Positions 59,701-64,000 of a stretch of 64,000 nt of DNA are shown one piece after another. Each line of letters starts with the position of its first letter. Position 1 is the first letter of the stretch. The DNA comes from Nectonema munidae. Its lineage: Eukaryota > Nematomorpha > Nectonematoida > Nectonematidae. Below the pieces are notes generated by a model. The model ran no database searches. It saw only the letters and a list, made by a program, of their open reading frames with translations, and was not told the DNA's origin. Made by a program: the position numbers and the translations under genes. The DNA lies in the NCBI GenBank assembly GCA_030549495.1, contig JAUIRK010000931.1:434001-498000 (forward strand), in the 5' to 3' direction.

Positions 59701-62700
59701 TAAACCGCCTTTGAGATATTTAAAATCTGAAAATGCGAAAACTGAGTCCAGAAACGAACCAAACGAAGGTCGATTTCATATAAAAGATATATTTCAAGTA
59801 AAATTTGATTCGATATTTTTGGAGACAATTTTTAGAAGTAAACATCAAATTTTATTGAAACTCATAGGTATTTTGAATCCTAAATTCCAAAACTGAGTCC
59901 ATAAATGAAATCAACATGACCGATTTAGTATAAAAACACACATTTTATGTAAAATTTGAAGGAATATTTTATTAGATATAAAACTCATCAATCAAAATTA
60001 TGATTGGCATTATAAAAAGTAGCCATGATTATTGAAAAAATCAAATAAAGTGTTATGCGTTCAAAGCTGTATATAATTTTAAATGATCAAGTGATCTCAT
60101 ATAGAACTTAAGTTATGAGCTTAACTACAGATAATGCCAAAATTTGTTGAAAAATCATTATTTTTGATTTTTATTGACAGTTTTGGCCAGAAGATCATTC
60201 AACTACCATGAAAATGGTACCAAAATATGCAGCTAACAATTTTAGGAAAAGTCACAAAATTTGAAGGGATATAATTCGGCCAATTTTGTACAATAAATAT
60301 TTTAGTGAAGGGCCCCTAGCACAAATAGGGTTATCGATAGTTATTAGTTAAAGTTATGTCTAAATATATTTTGGAGAATGAAAAATAATACAGCATCTCA
60401 AGAACTCGGAAATCATGCAAACAAATCGTAAATTTCACTTTTTGCAAGTTTTTCAAAAATGTGTAGATGGCGTTAAAATAAGAAAGTTCCTAAATATTTT
60501 CTTTTCTTCCTATTTATAAAAACTTTTTATTTTATCCAGATATTTTAATTGAAGGTGGAAAGTCTTCAGGCTTATATTCAAATACTTGAATTTGTAAAAG
60601 ATATAAATCTGGTGCTGAAGGTGGCCCATTAAATTTGTGATAAAATAAATGGGTGAACACTTGAGCACTAAAAATTTTTAAAATGTAAATTTTTAATTGA
60701 ATATACGCATTAATTTTTTGATCTTTTGTTTATAAATTTTTATATTAATTTAAAACTTTTTGGAAATTAACTTTGAATAAACGTGTGAAGTTAAATGAAA
60801 TAAAGAAATCACTGTGGCAATATATTGTTAGGCGCATTGTAGCGTTAAAACTATATGAAAAAACTTAGTTAAGGGGAAAACAATGGGATAAATTTATAAG
60901 TATATGCGTAATTCATTATTATTTAAAACAATGTGTTTTTTAATAATCCAGAAGAATATGTTAGAAACTTAATGATTGCAATTCAAAAAAGTTATACTAC
61001 GGGCAAATTCAAATTGTTAGTTGCTACGCCTATCATTGTTAACGCAATTCGTCAAGGACTCTTTTTGATTCATATTGCGGGGGGGGGGGGCTATCAAGGA
61101 AAGGGAGGGCCTTTCATTTTTTGTAATGTTGAATATTTTAAAAAAATATTTTCGTCAAAACACTCAATATTTTGTTGCAACTTTTTTCGTATCTTTAATT
61201 TATTATAAAAATAACTCAAACTTGTCAAAAATATCCATCAAATCTTTTATCAATGTCTACTAAAAAGGAATTTTTCATTGAATATTGTAATGAATTTAAT
61301 GAACAAAATTTTTGGCGCTCTTGTTCAAATTGTCACTAACTTTACAGGTAATTTAACGGCAAATCTTTTTATAAATAAAAAAAATATTATTAAAAAAAAA
61401 TTAACATAAATGTTTATATACTTCGTAAATCAAACATGCTAAATTTAATTTTATTATTTTTTTATCCCTCTATCGGGAATACTTTTTTCCCATAACTAAT
61501 TTGGGGTGAGTTAGATTTTCTTAATTTTTGACGAAATTTAGTCCTAATTTGCAGCTTTATTGGTCTTAATTTGCTTTAGTGATATTTTTGTCAAATCGGA
61601 CTAGAGTATTCGCCGCCTGTTACGAGTACATCCGATTAGAACATGAGCCTTGATCTAGTAAGAACAGCTTTTTCAACAACAAAAACGCATTGAACGAAAC
61701 GGTTCAACATTACAGGTCTCCCTTTTCTTAGTAAAATTTAATTACGTTATTTTTACAAGAATTTATTTTCGCAAATAAACATTTCTAAAATTTGAGATCT
61801 TAAAAAATTAGTTTTTTTTACTTATTGAGCACTTTAATATCTAAATACAGAGATGTAAATATTTTTATATGAAAGATTTTAAATGTTACAAAAAAAACGT
61901 GAAACAATGGAAATTAAGTTAGAGGAATTTAATTTTGTGAAATTTTTGTCTTCACGAACTAATTTTTTTAGCCAAATTAATTGTATTTTATTACTCTTTC
62001 TACTAAAATCATATATAAATTTTTTATAAAAAATATTGGTAAGTGTTTGTTTATATTTATGCGTAAATGAATGTTGCATTTTCCTCTTCGCAAGTTCTTT
62101 AACTCTGAGAAGAAAACGCAAATCATTTTGAACTTCCAATCAATTTCTTTGTTTCATTTTTTTCACAATAAGTGTTGAAAATTCGCTTTGTTGAAAAAGA
62201 AATCAAATTAATCAGATAGTTATTATTGAAATTAAACACTTATTTTTTTCACTACAAAGATATATTTATAAACTTTTGAATTATATTATTGAATATTGAT
62301 ATATTAAACTAAAAATTTACTTCAAAATATTTTTTATTTCTAATACTTTGAATAAAAAAAATTTAAAAAAATAATAAAAAAATATGAAGAGAAAAATTAA
62401 ATACCCTGGTAAAATATTTCTAAACGAGAAAAACATTTATTTCATTTTTTACTTTTATAATTGTTGATATCGCATCTAAAAAGAATATTCTTCCATAAAT
62501 GCTTCGATATGTAATTAATGTCTCCCTAAAAAGGTTTTATATATAATATGTCTCAAAACAGAAGGCTTTGCAAAAACACAAATTTTATATTCATCGATAC
62601 ATGTATGTCGGTACACCTTTTAAGGGATATCGACCAATCGCATAGTGGTGGGAACGTAGGATATTGATCTTTTCCTCCTGGATTCAATTCCCGATCAAGA

Positions 62701-63248
62701 CATCCCTATTAGTGGAAGAATATTCTTTCCTTGAATGTGATAACTTTAACTAAAAAAACTTTTGTTATAACTGCATGTATATAACGTGACTGGACAATTT
62801 GCAGACGGAAAATTTGCTAACGATAAGTTAATCCTATCACCAATATATAACATCATTTATTTCTTGAGTGTAAATTTATTTTATCTTCTAATTAGTTTAA
62901 TTTTTTTCTTTTCTAACCTATTATTTAAGATTGAGAGAAAGATGTTCGAAGAAGAAAATTCTTTTAGATAAGAAATGTTTGGCTTTAAATATTTAGATCA
63001 AATGGTTTAGTGTAAGATAAATTACCTTTGCCGAAATTTTCATAGTCAAATGTATTGAAAGAGTCGGAAGAGAAATAATCACCAGAATTATATTCAGGAT
63101 AATGCCATAAATTATACCAAAATTCGTGATCATTTGAAGAAGGCTCATGTCTTGAGTTACCATGGTAAACCTTATACTTTGAATCTTTATTATGATAATC
63201 ATAGTAGGATCTTTTGAATCTTTTAGCCTTATGCCTTACAGAAAACTT
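27174..63248 (-). CDS. Collagen with a spongin/short-chain-C4-type C-terminal domain; at least 12 exons over 36 kb
   Basis: A secreted extracellular-matrix collagen. Exons in coding order: 63248-63026, 56774-56629, 49971-49846, 49784-49502, 48040-47817, 45575-45450, 44724-44580, 44527-44313, 42723-42621, 42534-42384, 32134-31911 and 27388-27174. Every junction has GT..AG borders and matching phase, and the exons total 2181 bases (726 residues plus stop). Order of parts: a basic, Tyr/Asn-rich N-terminal region with a furin-like RFKR; a Cys cluster GCACDNG; about 450 residues of Gly-X-Y with several interruptions; then about 195 residues of Cys-rich domain in two related halves (VYSGY...FLCVP and EYSGY...YLCVS) ending PCVICAK. 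That domain is the short-chain collagen C4 (spongin) type, related to the collagen IV NC1. The signal-peptide exon was not found. No transcript evidence is available; the splice model is mine. Confidence 0.8.
29532..30190 (+). mobile_element. hAT transposase relic, ZBED5/SCAND3 type
   Basis: In several frames the plus strand reads REIFDKVDTFFTASGIKSEY, DTGLCTDHALLIL, LCKGNDCEFDKLLLHSNVKW and PSKGKVSKLC. These match the order of the ZBED5-like transposase blocks (FxxVdxFfxxxxixwxxcxgicTDGA...LC...LLxHtxVRWLSrGkVL). Stops and frameshifts are frequent, so it is long dead. A possible end, GGGAATCACTGG, lies at 31545-31556; the matching left end was not seen. Confidence 0.65.
30538..30859. mobile_element. 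hAT MITE with 8-bp target duplication
   Basis: It begins CCAGGGGTCCCCAACCTGGGG and ends GGTTGCGAACCTCTG, the 'CAG-GGTTC-CAACC' hAT type. The flanking eight bases are GTCGTGAG (30530-30537) and GTCGTGAC (30860-30867), differing only at the last base. About 322 bp, non-coding. Confidence 0.7.
31911..32134 (-). CDS. Collagen exon: middle of C4-type domain
   Basis: It starts after AATTAAG; the first base completes a proline codon (CC|G) from the exon at 42384. It reads TKPNFKDQ, then KIDGFAYSFNAF, LAACSVCYTKHMCTHVMIPG and SSNCPK. The key family block is PCAVCYVxxRxTxLMIPGxxxCPxGW. The exon ends AAAG|GTAAAA, and the split codon is completed by AT in the next exon. Length 224 = 1 + 74 codons + 1. 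The acceptor is weak; a stronger TTTCCTCTCAG inside at about 32030 would not keep phase with the exon at 42384. Confidence 0.75.
32900..35331. mobile_element. Non-coding element with terminal inverted repeats of iterated CGAAACCAAAA motifs
   Basis: The left end reads TCCTGGTTAAAACGTTC followed by repeats of the type ACCAAAATGTACGAA, ACCAAAAGATCCGAA and GCCAAATTGCAC. The right end, inverted, reads GCCTGGTTAAAACGTTCG then AAACCAAATCGTTCGAA and AAACCAAAAGGTCCGAAAC. The repeats extend some 100 bases. The 2.2-kb interior has no coding capacity I recognise. It is a non-autonomous DNA transposon of unknown superfamily; no clear target duplication was found. Confidence 0.6.
36724..36867 (-). other. 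Possible orphan exon with a strong splice donor
   Basis: The minus strand has an open frame reading GLGEGVSVNGYETLKGKNTK then YILDPLQGEPCDSRSSNYYI, directly followed by a consensus donor GTAAGT at 36725-36720. Codon content is richer in GC than the surroundings. The product is not recognised. Its outgoing phase (0) does not fit the flanking collagen exons, so it is not a simple collagen exon. It may be an alternative exon, part of a nested gene or a chance frame. Confidence 0.25.
36938..37071 (-). mobile_element. tRNA-derived SINE (family A), copy 1
   Basis: On the minus strand: GCGTGAGTAAGGTTGGTTAGG (A-box region, shown within 21 bases), CAAGGTCTTGGGTTCGATCCC (B box GGTTCGATCCC), then GCTTACTTTCTCATAGTTCG-type middle and a GGCGCAATTGTGCC...GATGAAAACACCCG end. 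About 134 bp. Confidence 0.75.
37217..37350 (+). mobile_element. tRNA-derived SINE (family A), copy 2
   Basis: Full-length: GGGCGTGAGTCAGGTTGGTT, B box GGGTTCGATTCC, and the 3' part GCGGCGCAATTATGCC...GATGAAAACACCCC. It lies head-to-head with copy 1, 146 bases apart. Confidence 0.8.
38323..41752 (+). mobile_element. hAT transposon, ZMYM1/TTF type, decayed but nearly full length
   Basis: The ends are CAGGGCCGTACCCAG and CTGATTACGGCCCTG, with TCTACACA before and CATACATA after (5 of 8 match, a worn target duplication). Transposase blocks on the plus strand occur in order across frames. First comes a TTF-finger region near 39660-39830 (GKKANIL..., NLTNWKDALTDIHDHGCLEY). At 40370-40450 follows ADEVADVSNKEQMVIVLRHV, then GGAGNMSAAHKGVASVFRQA, and near 40740 IFFKYSPKRGEYLKQQI. 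At 40930-41030 it reads ITIPRRCNHQTQCNNIPAEE. The C-terminal block follows near 41320-41480 (STASLE...LSALKFVKTRTRSTMLEDRM). Several stops and frameshifts and a probable insertion at about 39870-40200 show it is inactive. Confidence 0.8.
41879..41962 (+). repeat. 21-bp minisatellite (GACGAACTTAAAATGAAAAAG)
   Basis: Four tandem units; each encodes KDELKMK in one frame, which makes an apparent 79-residue ORF. I read it as a minisatellite, not a gene. Related 20-21-bp units appear at 46230-46500, 46790-46860 and 56045-56295. Confidence 0.8.
41998..42125 (+). mobile_element. tRNA-derived SINE (family A), diverged copy 3
   Basis: GGCGTGAGTAACGCTGATTAC, then AGGTCTCGTGTTCGATCCAGCG (B box GTTCGATCC), then CACAGTTGGGCACAACCGGT. 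Recognisable but older than the other copies; it abuts the MITE at 42126. Confidence 0.65.
42126..42263 (+). mobile_element. piggyBac-like MITE, copy 3
   Basis: 138 bp from TTAACCCATTTACGACCAA to TTGGTCTTAAATGGGTTAA, with internal AATCGTCTGCGTTTTTTTAG and GATATCGTCTGCTT as in copies 1 and 2. Confidence 0.7.
42384..42534 (-). CDS. Collagen exon: first half of C4-type domain
   Basis: After TTTTTTGTCTAG the first two bases complete a Val codon with the G of the previous exon, giving GFCKVVCGGSVYIAWGKKKC. It continues STTVYSGYIASGNS and KYGSGANFLCV. Short-chain C4 collagens have GSVYxRWGxxxC...VYSGxxAG...GGxANYLCLP here. The donor is CC|GTATGC, leaving two bases to be completed by the exon at 32134. 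The intron before it is only 86 bases. Confidence 0.85.
42621..42723 (-). CDS. Collagen exon: last Gly-X-Y block
   Basis: After TTTTTAG: GKRGKKGIEGYPGKRGIIG then MQGTVGKNGSPGFCK, ending AAAG|GTGATT. Length 103 = 34 codons + 1. If the donor is not used, the frame runs 15 more residues (DCRHKKVKKMCKIF region) to a stop at 42574. Confidence 0.9.
42772..42842 (-). mobile_element. tRNA-derived SINE (family A), 5' half only
   Basis: The minus strand has GACGTAGGTAATGTTGGTTAG, CAAGGTCTTTGGTTCGATCC and CCCATCAAGC, then stops; the non-tRNA 3' part is missing. Confidence 0.65.
42919..43675. mobile_element. hAT-type MITE with duplicated G-rich right end
   Basis: The left end is CAGGGGCGGATCTAGAAATTGG. 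The right ends, at 43361 and 43675, both read TTTAAATCCGCCAGTG or its close variant, the inverse of the start. Before each right end stands the same 60-base stretch with AATTGGCAATGCAATTTTAG (or TTAGCAATG), a G run and GTACGC(C/T)GGTTCCG. The structure suggests one element with an internal duplication, or two nested copies. Confidence 0.55.
43676..44312 (-). other. Rest of the collagen intron
   Basis: AT-rich, no features recognised. Confidence 0.5.
44313..44527 (-). CDS. Collagen exon: Gly-X-Y, very basic
   Basis: It begins after TTATACAG with two bases completing Gly and reads GKIGVPGRLGKRGFSGFSG through GRQGKRGRKGKIGKLGRHG to GPRGRNGDK|GTAAGA. Length 215 = 2 + 71 codons. The X and Y positions are crowded with Arg and Lys. 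The upstream intron is only 52 bases. Confidence 0.9.
44580..44724 (-). CDS. Collagen exon: Gly-X-Y
   Basis: GQPGLNGFPGEIGAIGEIG to GNPGFKGKQ|GTAATC; 145 bases, phase 0 in and 1 out. Acidic compared with the following exon. Confidence 0.9.
45012..45305 (+). repeat. Single copy of a satellite-related unit
   Basis: The stretch with CAAACCTGTCAAAAAATGAT, ACAGCTCATGTCAAAATTAA, CACATGTATACCCATTTTCAA and TAGTGGTGATATTCATTTTT matches the last unit and the flank of the tandem array at 57955-58560, including the following AAATAAATTCTACTTG. Confidence 0.75.
45450..45575 (-). CDS. Collagen exon: Gly-X-Y, 126 bp
   Basis: Fourteen triplets, GKKGSLGRPGKDAKPGKRG to GHPGINGKKGKDGNH|GTAATT, phase 0 both sides. 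One Gly is replaced by Ala (GKD AKP). Same length as the exon at 49846. Confidence 0.9.
45717..45854 (+). mobile_element. piggyBac-like MITE, copy 4
   Basis: 138 bp from TTAACCCTTTCGTGACCAG to CTGGTCACGAAAGGGTTAA. The inverted repeats are perfect over at least 19 bases. The interior carries TATCTTCTGC and ATATCCTCTGATTTTTCTGG, diverged from copies 1-3. Confidence 0.8.
46098..46213 (+). mobile_element. piggyBac-like MITE, copy 5 (short, diverged)
   Basis: 116 bp from TTAACCCTTTGAGGGCCAG to CTCAAAGAGTTAA, with AATCGTCTGCATTTTTTTC inside, the motif shared by the family. Confidence 0.55.
46225..46500. repeat. Foldback minisatellite (TTGTCTTTTTTCAATTTTAA units)
   Basis: About seven T-rich units of 21 bases run to about 46390. 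They are followed by four or five A-rich units (GAATCTAAAAAAGACAATTT type) that are their reverse complement. Together they could form a long imperfect hairpin. Confidence 0.75.
46790..46862. repeat. Short copy of the same minisatellite family
   Basis: Three units with CACTTTAAATTGGTCTTTTT and TAAATTCGTCCTTTTTCAC, close in sequence to the inverse of the units at 41879. Confidence 0.55.
46886..47018 (+). mobile_element. tRNA-derived SINE (family A), copy 5
   Basis: GCGTGAGTAAGGTTGGTTAG, CTTGGGTTCGATTCCGCATC, GCGACGCAATTGTGC and GATGAAAACACCCGTGG; one of the best-preserved copies. Confidence 0.8.
47685..47720. repeat. (AT)n microsatellite
   Basis: About 17 AT units with one interruption. Confidence 0.9.
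47817..48040 (-). CDS. Collagen exon: Gly-X-Y
   Basis: After TTGTTAAG, two bases complete the Gly split with the previous exon: GKKGFNGMRGLDGLNGKGG, then GRPGLVGKWGQRGPKGRSG and GEIGKP|GTGAGT. Length 224 = 2 + 74 codons. One Gly is replaced by Ala in GIPAFDG. Confidence 0.9.
49049..49184 (+). mobile_element. tRNA-derived SINE (family A), copy 6
   Basis: GGCGTGAGTATGGTTGGTTAG, TCTTGGGTTAGATCCTGCAT, GTGGCGCAATTGTGCC and GATGAAAATACCCTC. It lies tail-to-tail with copy 7, about 66 bases away. Confidence 0.75.
49251..49380 (-). mobile_element. tRNA-derived SINE (family A), copy 7
   Basis: Inverted: GGGCGTGAGTAAGGTTAGTT, TCTTGGGTTCGATCCCGCAT, GCGGCGCAAGTGTGC and GATGAGAACACC. Confidence 0.8.
49502..49784 (-). 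CDS. Collagen exon: longest Gly-X-Y block with an interruption
   Basis: After ATATGAAAG: GVIGPNGKSGENGAEGIPG through GIDGAPGKVGPIGFDGENG and GVDGSSGAPGKDSTVHSMIG to GERG|GTACTA (split Gly). 283 bases = 94 codons + 1. The stretch KDSTVHSMI breaks the triplet rhythm, as in non-fibrillar collagens. The intron before it is only 61 bases. Confidence 0.9.
49846..49971 (-). CDS. Collagen exon: Gly-X-Y, 126 bp
   Basis: After AATTAAAG: GPQGPQGERGGNGCPGMNG to GLDGTPGKI|GTAAAG, fourteen uninterrupted triplets with one Cys (GCP), phase 0 both sides. Confidence 0.9.
50552..50836. mobile_element. hAT MITE with perfect 8-bp target duplication, inside the pogo element
   Basis: From CAGGGTTCTTCAACCC to GGGTTGAAGAAGCCTG, 285 bp. 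CTCTAACC stands on both sides (50544-50551 and 50837-50844). It splits the pogo transposase reading between KIRGKW and REYIVIKAF, so it arrived after that element. Confidence 0.9.
51418..52072 (-). mobile_element. hAT fragment inserted in the pogo element
   Basis: The minus strand at 51878-51579 reads SIKPTSVDAERVFSSMRYFS then TKIRNQLNDETLNALIFLRY, the C-terminal dimerisation block of hAT transposases. It is bounded by CCCCGGGG-containing ends (CATTCCCCGGGGAACGAG at left; inverted CTCGAGTCCCCGGGGAATCG at right). Most of the transposase is missing. The pogo sequence resumes on both sides. Confidence 0.7.
52664..53400. other. Intron DNA without recognised features
   Basis: A 111-codon plus-strand frame (52664-52999) has no recognisable product and lies antisense to the collagen gene; I do not call it a gene. 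Confidence 0.4.
53402..53417 (+). repeat. Poly-C run in a C/T-rich tract
   Basis: About 16 C within a TCCCTCTC-rich stretch (53393-53440). Confidence 0.85.
53799..54541. mobile_element. hAT non-autonomous element with perfect 8-bp target duplication
   Basis: 743 bp from CAGAGGCGTAACTAGT to GTTAGCTACGCCTCTG. ATTCTAGC flanks both sides (53791-53798 and 54542-54549). GGCGGCAGATTTTA occurs near both ends. No transposase inside. Confidence 0.9.
54850..55015 (-). mobile_element. SINE with LINE-like 3' tail (family B)
   Basis: On the minus strand a tRNA-like head (CTCAGCTTAACAGTTGAAG, then TGCGGTTCGATCCCCAAGG with B box) is followed by CAAGCATAATGCGAGCGTAT, GGTTGAAAGTGCTTTAATAT and CTCC. That 3' part aligns with the LINE tails at 15391-15988 and 17036-17425 (CGAGCATATCAGCACACGCT, GGAAAGTGCTTTGATATCTC). 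Confidence 0.7.
55016..56044. other. Intron DNA; possible half of a TTAACCC element
   Basis: TTAACCCGCTTACCATGACTTG at 55508 resembles a piggyBac-like MITE start, but no matching right end was found. Nothing else recognised. Confidence 0.4.
56045..56295. repeat. Foldback minisatellite (CAATTCTATTTTGTCCTTTTG units)
   Basis: T-rich units of about 20 bases (56050-56150) are followed, after a 60-base loop, by their reverse complement (AAATAGAATTGCAAAAGGAC type, 56200-56290). Same design as 46225-46500 with a different unit. Confidence 0.75.
56629..56774 (-). CDS. Collagen exon: Cys cluster and first Gly-X-Y
   Basis: After TTTCAAAG: two bases complete Gly, then CACDNGLDGLRGEYGDIG, GFPGVPGKNGVPGKNG and ANNNIQGKTGSK|GTATTT. 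Length 146 = 2 + 48 codons. The paired Cys just before the helix are of the kind that start trimer cross-linking in collagens. Introns of 6.3 and 6.7 kb flank it. Confidence 0.85.
56775..57954 (-). other. Intron DNA without recognised features
   Basis: T-rich on the plus strand; no exons, repeats or element ends seen. Confidence 0.5.
57955..58565 (+). repeat. Satellite array, about 150-bp unit, four copies
   Basis: The core (A/G)AGTGGTGAT recurs at 57968, 58121, 58270 and 58417, giving periods of 153, 149 and 147 bases. Units share ATCAAACCTGTCAAAAAATTG and TATACCCATTTTCAAATATG. A single unit with the same right flank is at 45012-45305. Confidence 0.85.
59220..59990 (+). repeat. Diverged tandem array, about 145-bp unit, five copies
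   Basis: The motif TTTTTGGA-ACAGTTTTTAGACGTAA recurs in worn form near 59238, 59381, 59525, 59682 and 59818. Each is followed by a stretch like TTCAGATATTT...AAATGCGAAAA-TGAGTC. The units are much more diverged than those at 58 kb. Confidence 0.65.
59991..62629 (-). other. Intron DNA without recognised genes
   Basis: AT-rich, with a 12-G run at 61079-61090 near GTTGCTACGCC, which looks like a hAT subterminal scrap. Confidence 0.4.
62630..62790 (+). mobile_element. Possible old tRNA-derived SINE
   Basis: CGCATAGTGGTGGGAACGTAGG resembles an A-box region and CTGGATTCAATTCCCGATC a B box, 30-40 bases apart as in tRNA. No second copy in the window supports it. Confidence 0.35.
63026..63248 (-). 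CDS. Collagen exon: N-terminal non-helical region
   Basis: After ATTTTAG: KFSVRHKAKRFKRSYYDYHN, then SKYKVYHGNSRHEP and FWYNLWHYPEYNSGDYFSSD to ENFGK G|GTAATT. 223 bases = 74 codons + 1. RFKR is a furin-type cleavage motif, as used to trim N-propeptides of cuticle and other collagens. The rest is rich in Tyr, Asn, His and Ser. It was called from splice borders, composition and phase fit with 56774; no homology was recognised. Earlier exons, with the signal peptide, must lie upstream. Confidence 0.65.
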
Positions 63249-64000
63249 CTAAAATTAAAATATGAGATGTATTTTTAATATTTTTTTAAAAAGCATGGTT
63301 AAATCCTTCAAAGGTTAATTTCATTATTAATTTTAACACATACTACAATATTTCTTATTAAAATATTCACTCAAATCTTTAATAGATAACGGTAAAGGTA
63401 CCATCGAGTGTTTTGTGCTAAGGATTATTTGTCTTAATATTGCGTATACTCATAAGTTAAAAATATAAGTTATGCATGTCTTCAAAGTAGTAATGCTGAT
63501 TCATAAGCCAACTGCCGGCCACTAAAAAACTCTAAAATAGCACGCAAACCATCCAATCATGGAATTATATTTGCTTGCAAAAAGATTTAATTAAACAAAT
63601 TTAGACAAATCTTTGAAAATAAACCCCAAATATGGGAGCATTGAATTCTATAAAGTTATTAACTTAAAAATTATTTGCTTATAACATTAGTTCCCTCTTA
63701 CACACCCCTTCTTCTTTTTGAATTGTCTTTTTCCACTTTTGTCCATCATGTAGATCTCTGACACCCAGCTTCTTCTTTTCATATCTCCTTACACATTTAT
63801 AAAACAAGAATATCATTCAAAGATTATAGTAATGAGAACACCATAACCTTTTTTGTTTGCTATTTTTTATACATTTTTACTTGAATATTGGTAAACACTT
63901 ATCTTAAGTGAGCATGCGCTACAGTAAGATTGTGGAAGCATCTTCACAATCTTACAATCAGAAGTTTCACTTAGCAATTTCGTAAATTCATTAGTGTTTC
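63249..64000. other. Upstream intron DNA with a short hairpin
   Basis: No signal-peptide exon was found. A near-perfect hairpin, GTAAGATTGTGGAAG / CTTCACAATCTTAC, lies at 63924-63955. Confidence 0.5.

Noticed and set aside
63755-63830. Minus-strand frame with RDLHDGQKWKK as a LINE fragment
   Set aside because: Too short to tell from chance, and no second block was found.

Overview
This is a very AT-rich window from an invertebrate animal genome. Long spliced genes with TTTTAG-type acceptors, hAT, pogo and piggyBac-like transposon fossils, tRNA-derived SINEs and a LINE with a terminal RNase H all point to a metazoan. A C-terminal collagen domain of the spongin/short-chain collagen C4 family points to an invertebrate. 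I cannot fix the phylum.

Left edge (1-2525): two fossils read on the minus strand. One is a GC-rich reverse transcriptase-RNase H element (about 620-2525). The other is an open frame running off the left edge (1-617) that resembles part of the L (polymerase) protein of negative-strand RNA viruses. Next comes an intronless Polo-like kinase gene (2826-4538). A near-identical second copy lies at 21318-23030 on the same strand. The coding regions match almost perfectly, including at silent sites, while the UTRs and the first 90 bases have diverged, which suggests gene conversion.

Between the kinases (about 4.9-21.2 kb) there is no host gene I can support. This stretch holds a decayed hAT transposase, a complex foldback structure built on a 28-bp minisatellite (6.8-13.0 kb), a hAT MITE, and two oppositely oriented 3' ends of one LINE family (15.4-16.0 and 17.0-17.4 kb).

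The right half (27174-63248, minus strand) is dominated by one collagen gene of at least 12 exons over 36 kb, with its 5' end not found in the window. Every exon junction I propose is in matching phase and the exons sum to 727 codons including the stop. The product has a tyrosine-rich N-terminal region with a furin-like RFKR site, a Cys cluster, about 450 residues of interrupted Gly-X-Y repeat, and a two-part Cys-rich C-terminal domain of the short-chain collagen C4 type. Its introns are a graveyard of elements: a 3.4-kb ZMYM1-type hAT, a ZBED5-type hAT relic, a pogo/Tigger with two other elements inside it, piggyBac-like MITEs with TTAA ends, SINEs in inverted pairs, foldback minisatellites and two roughly 150-bp satellite arrays. 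One SINE shares its 3' tail with the LINE at 15-17 kb, so that LINE is a candidate partner for it.
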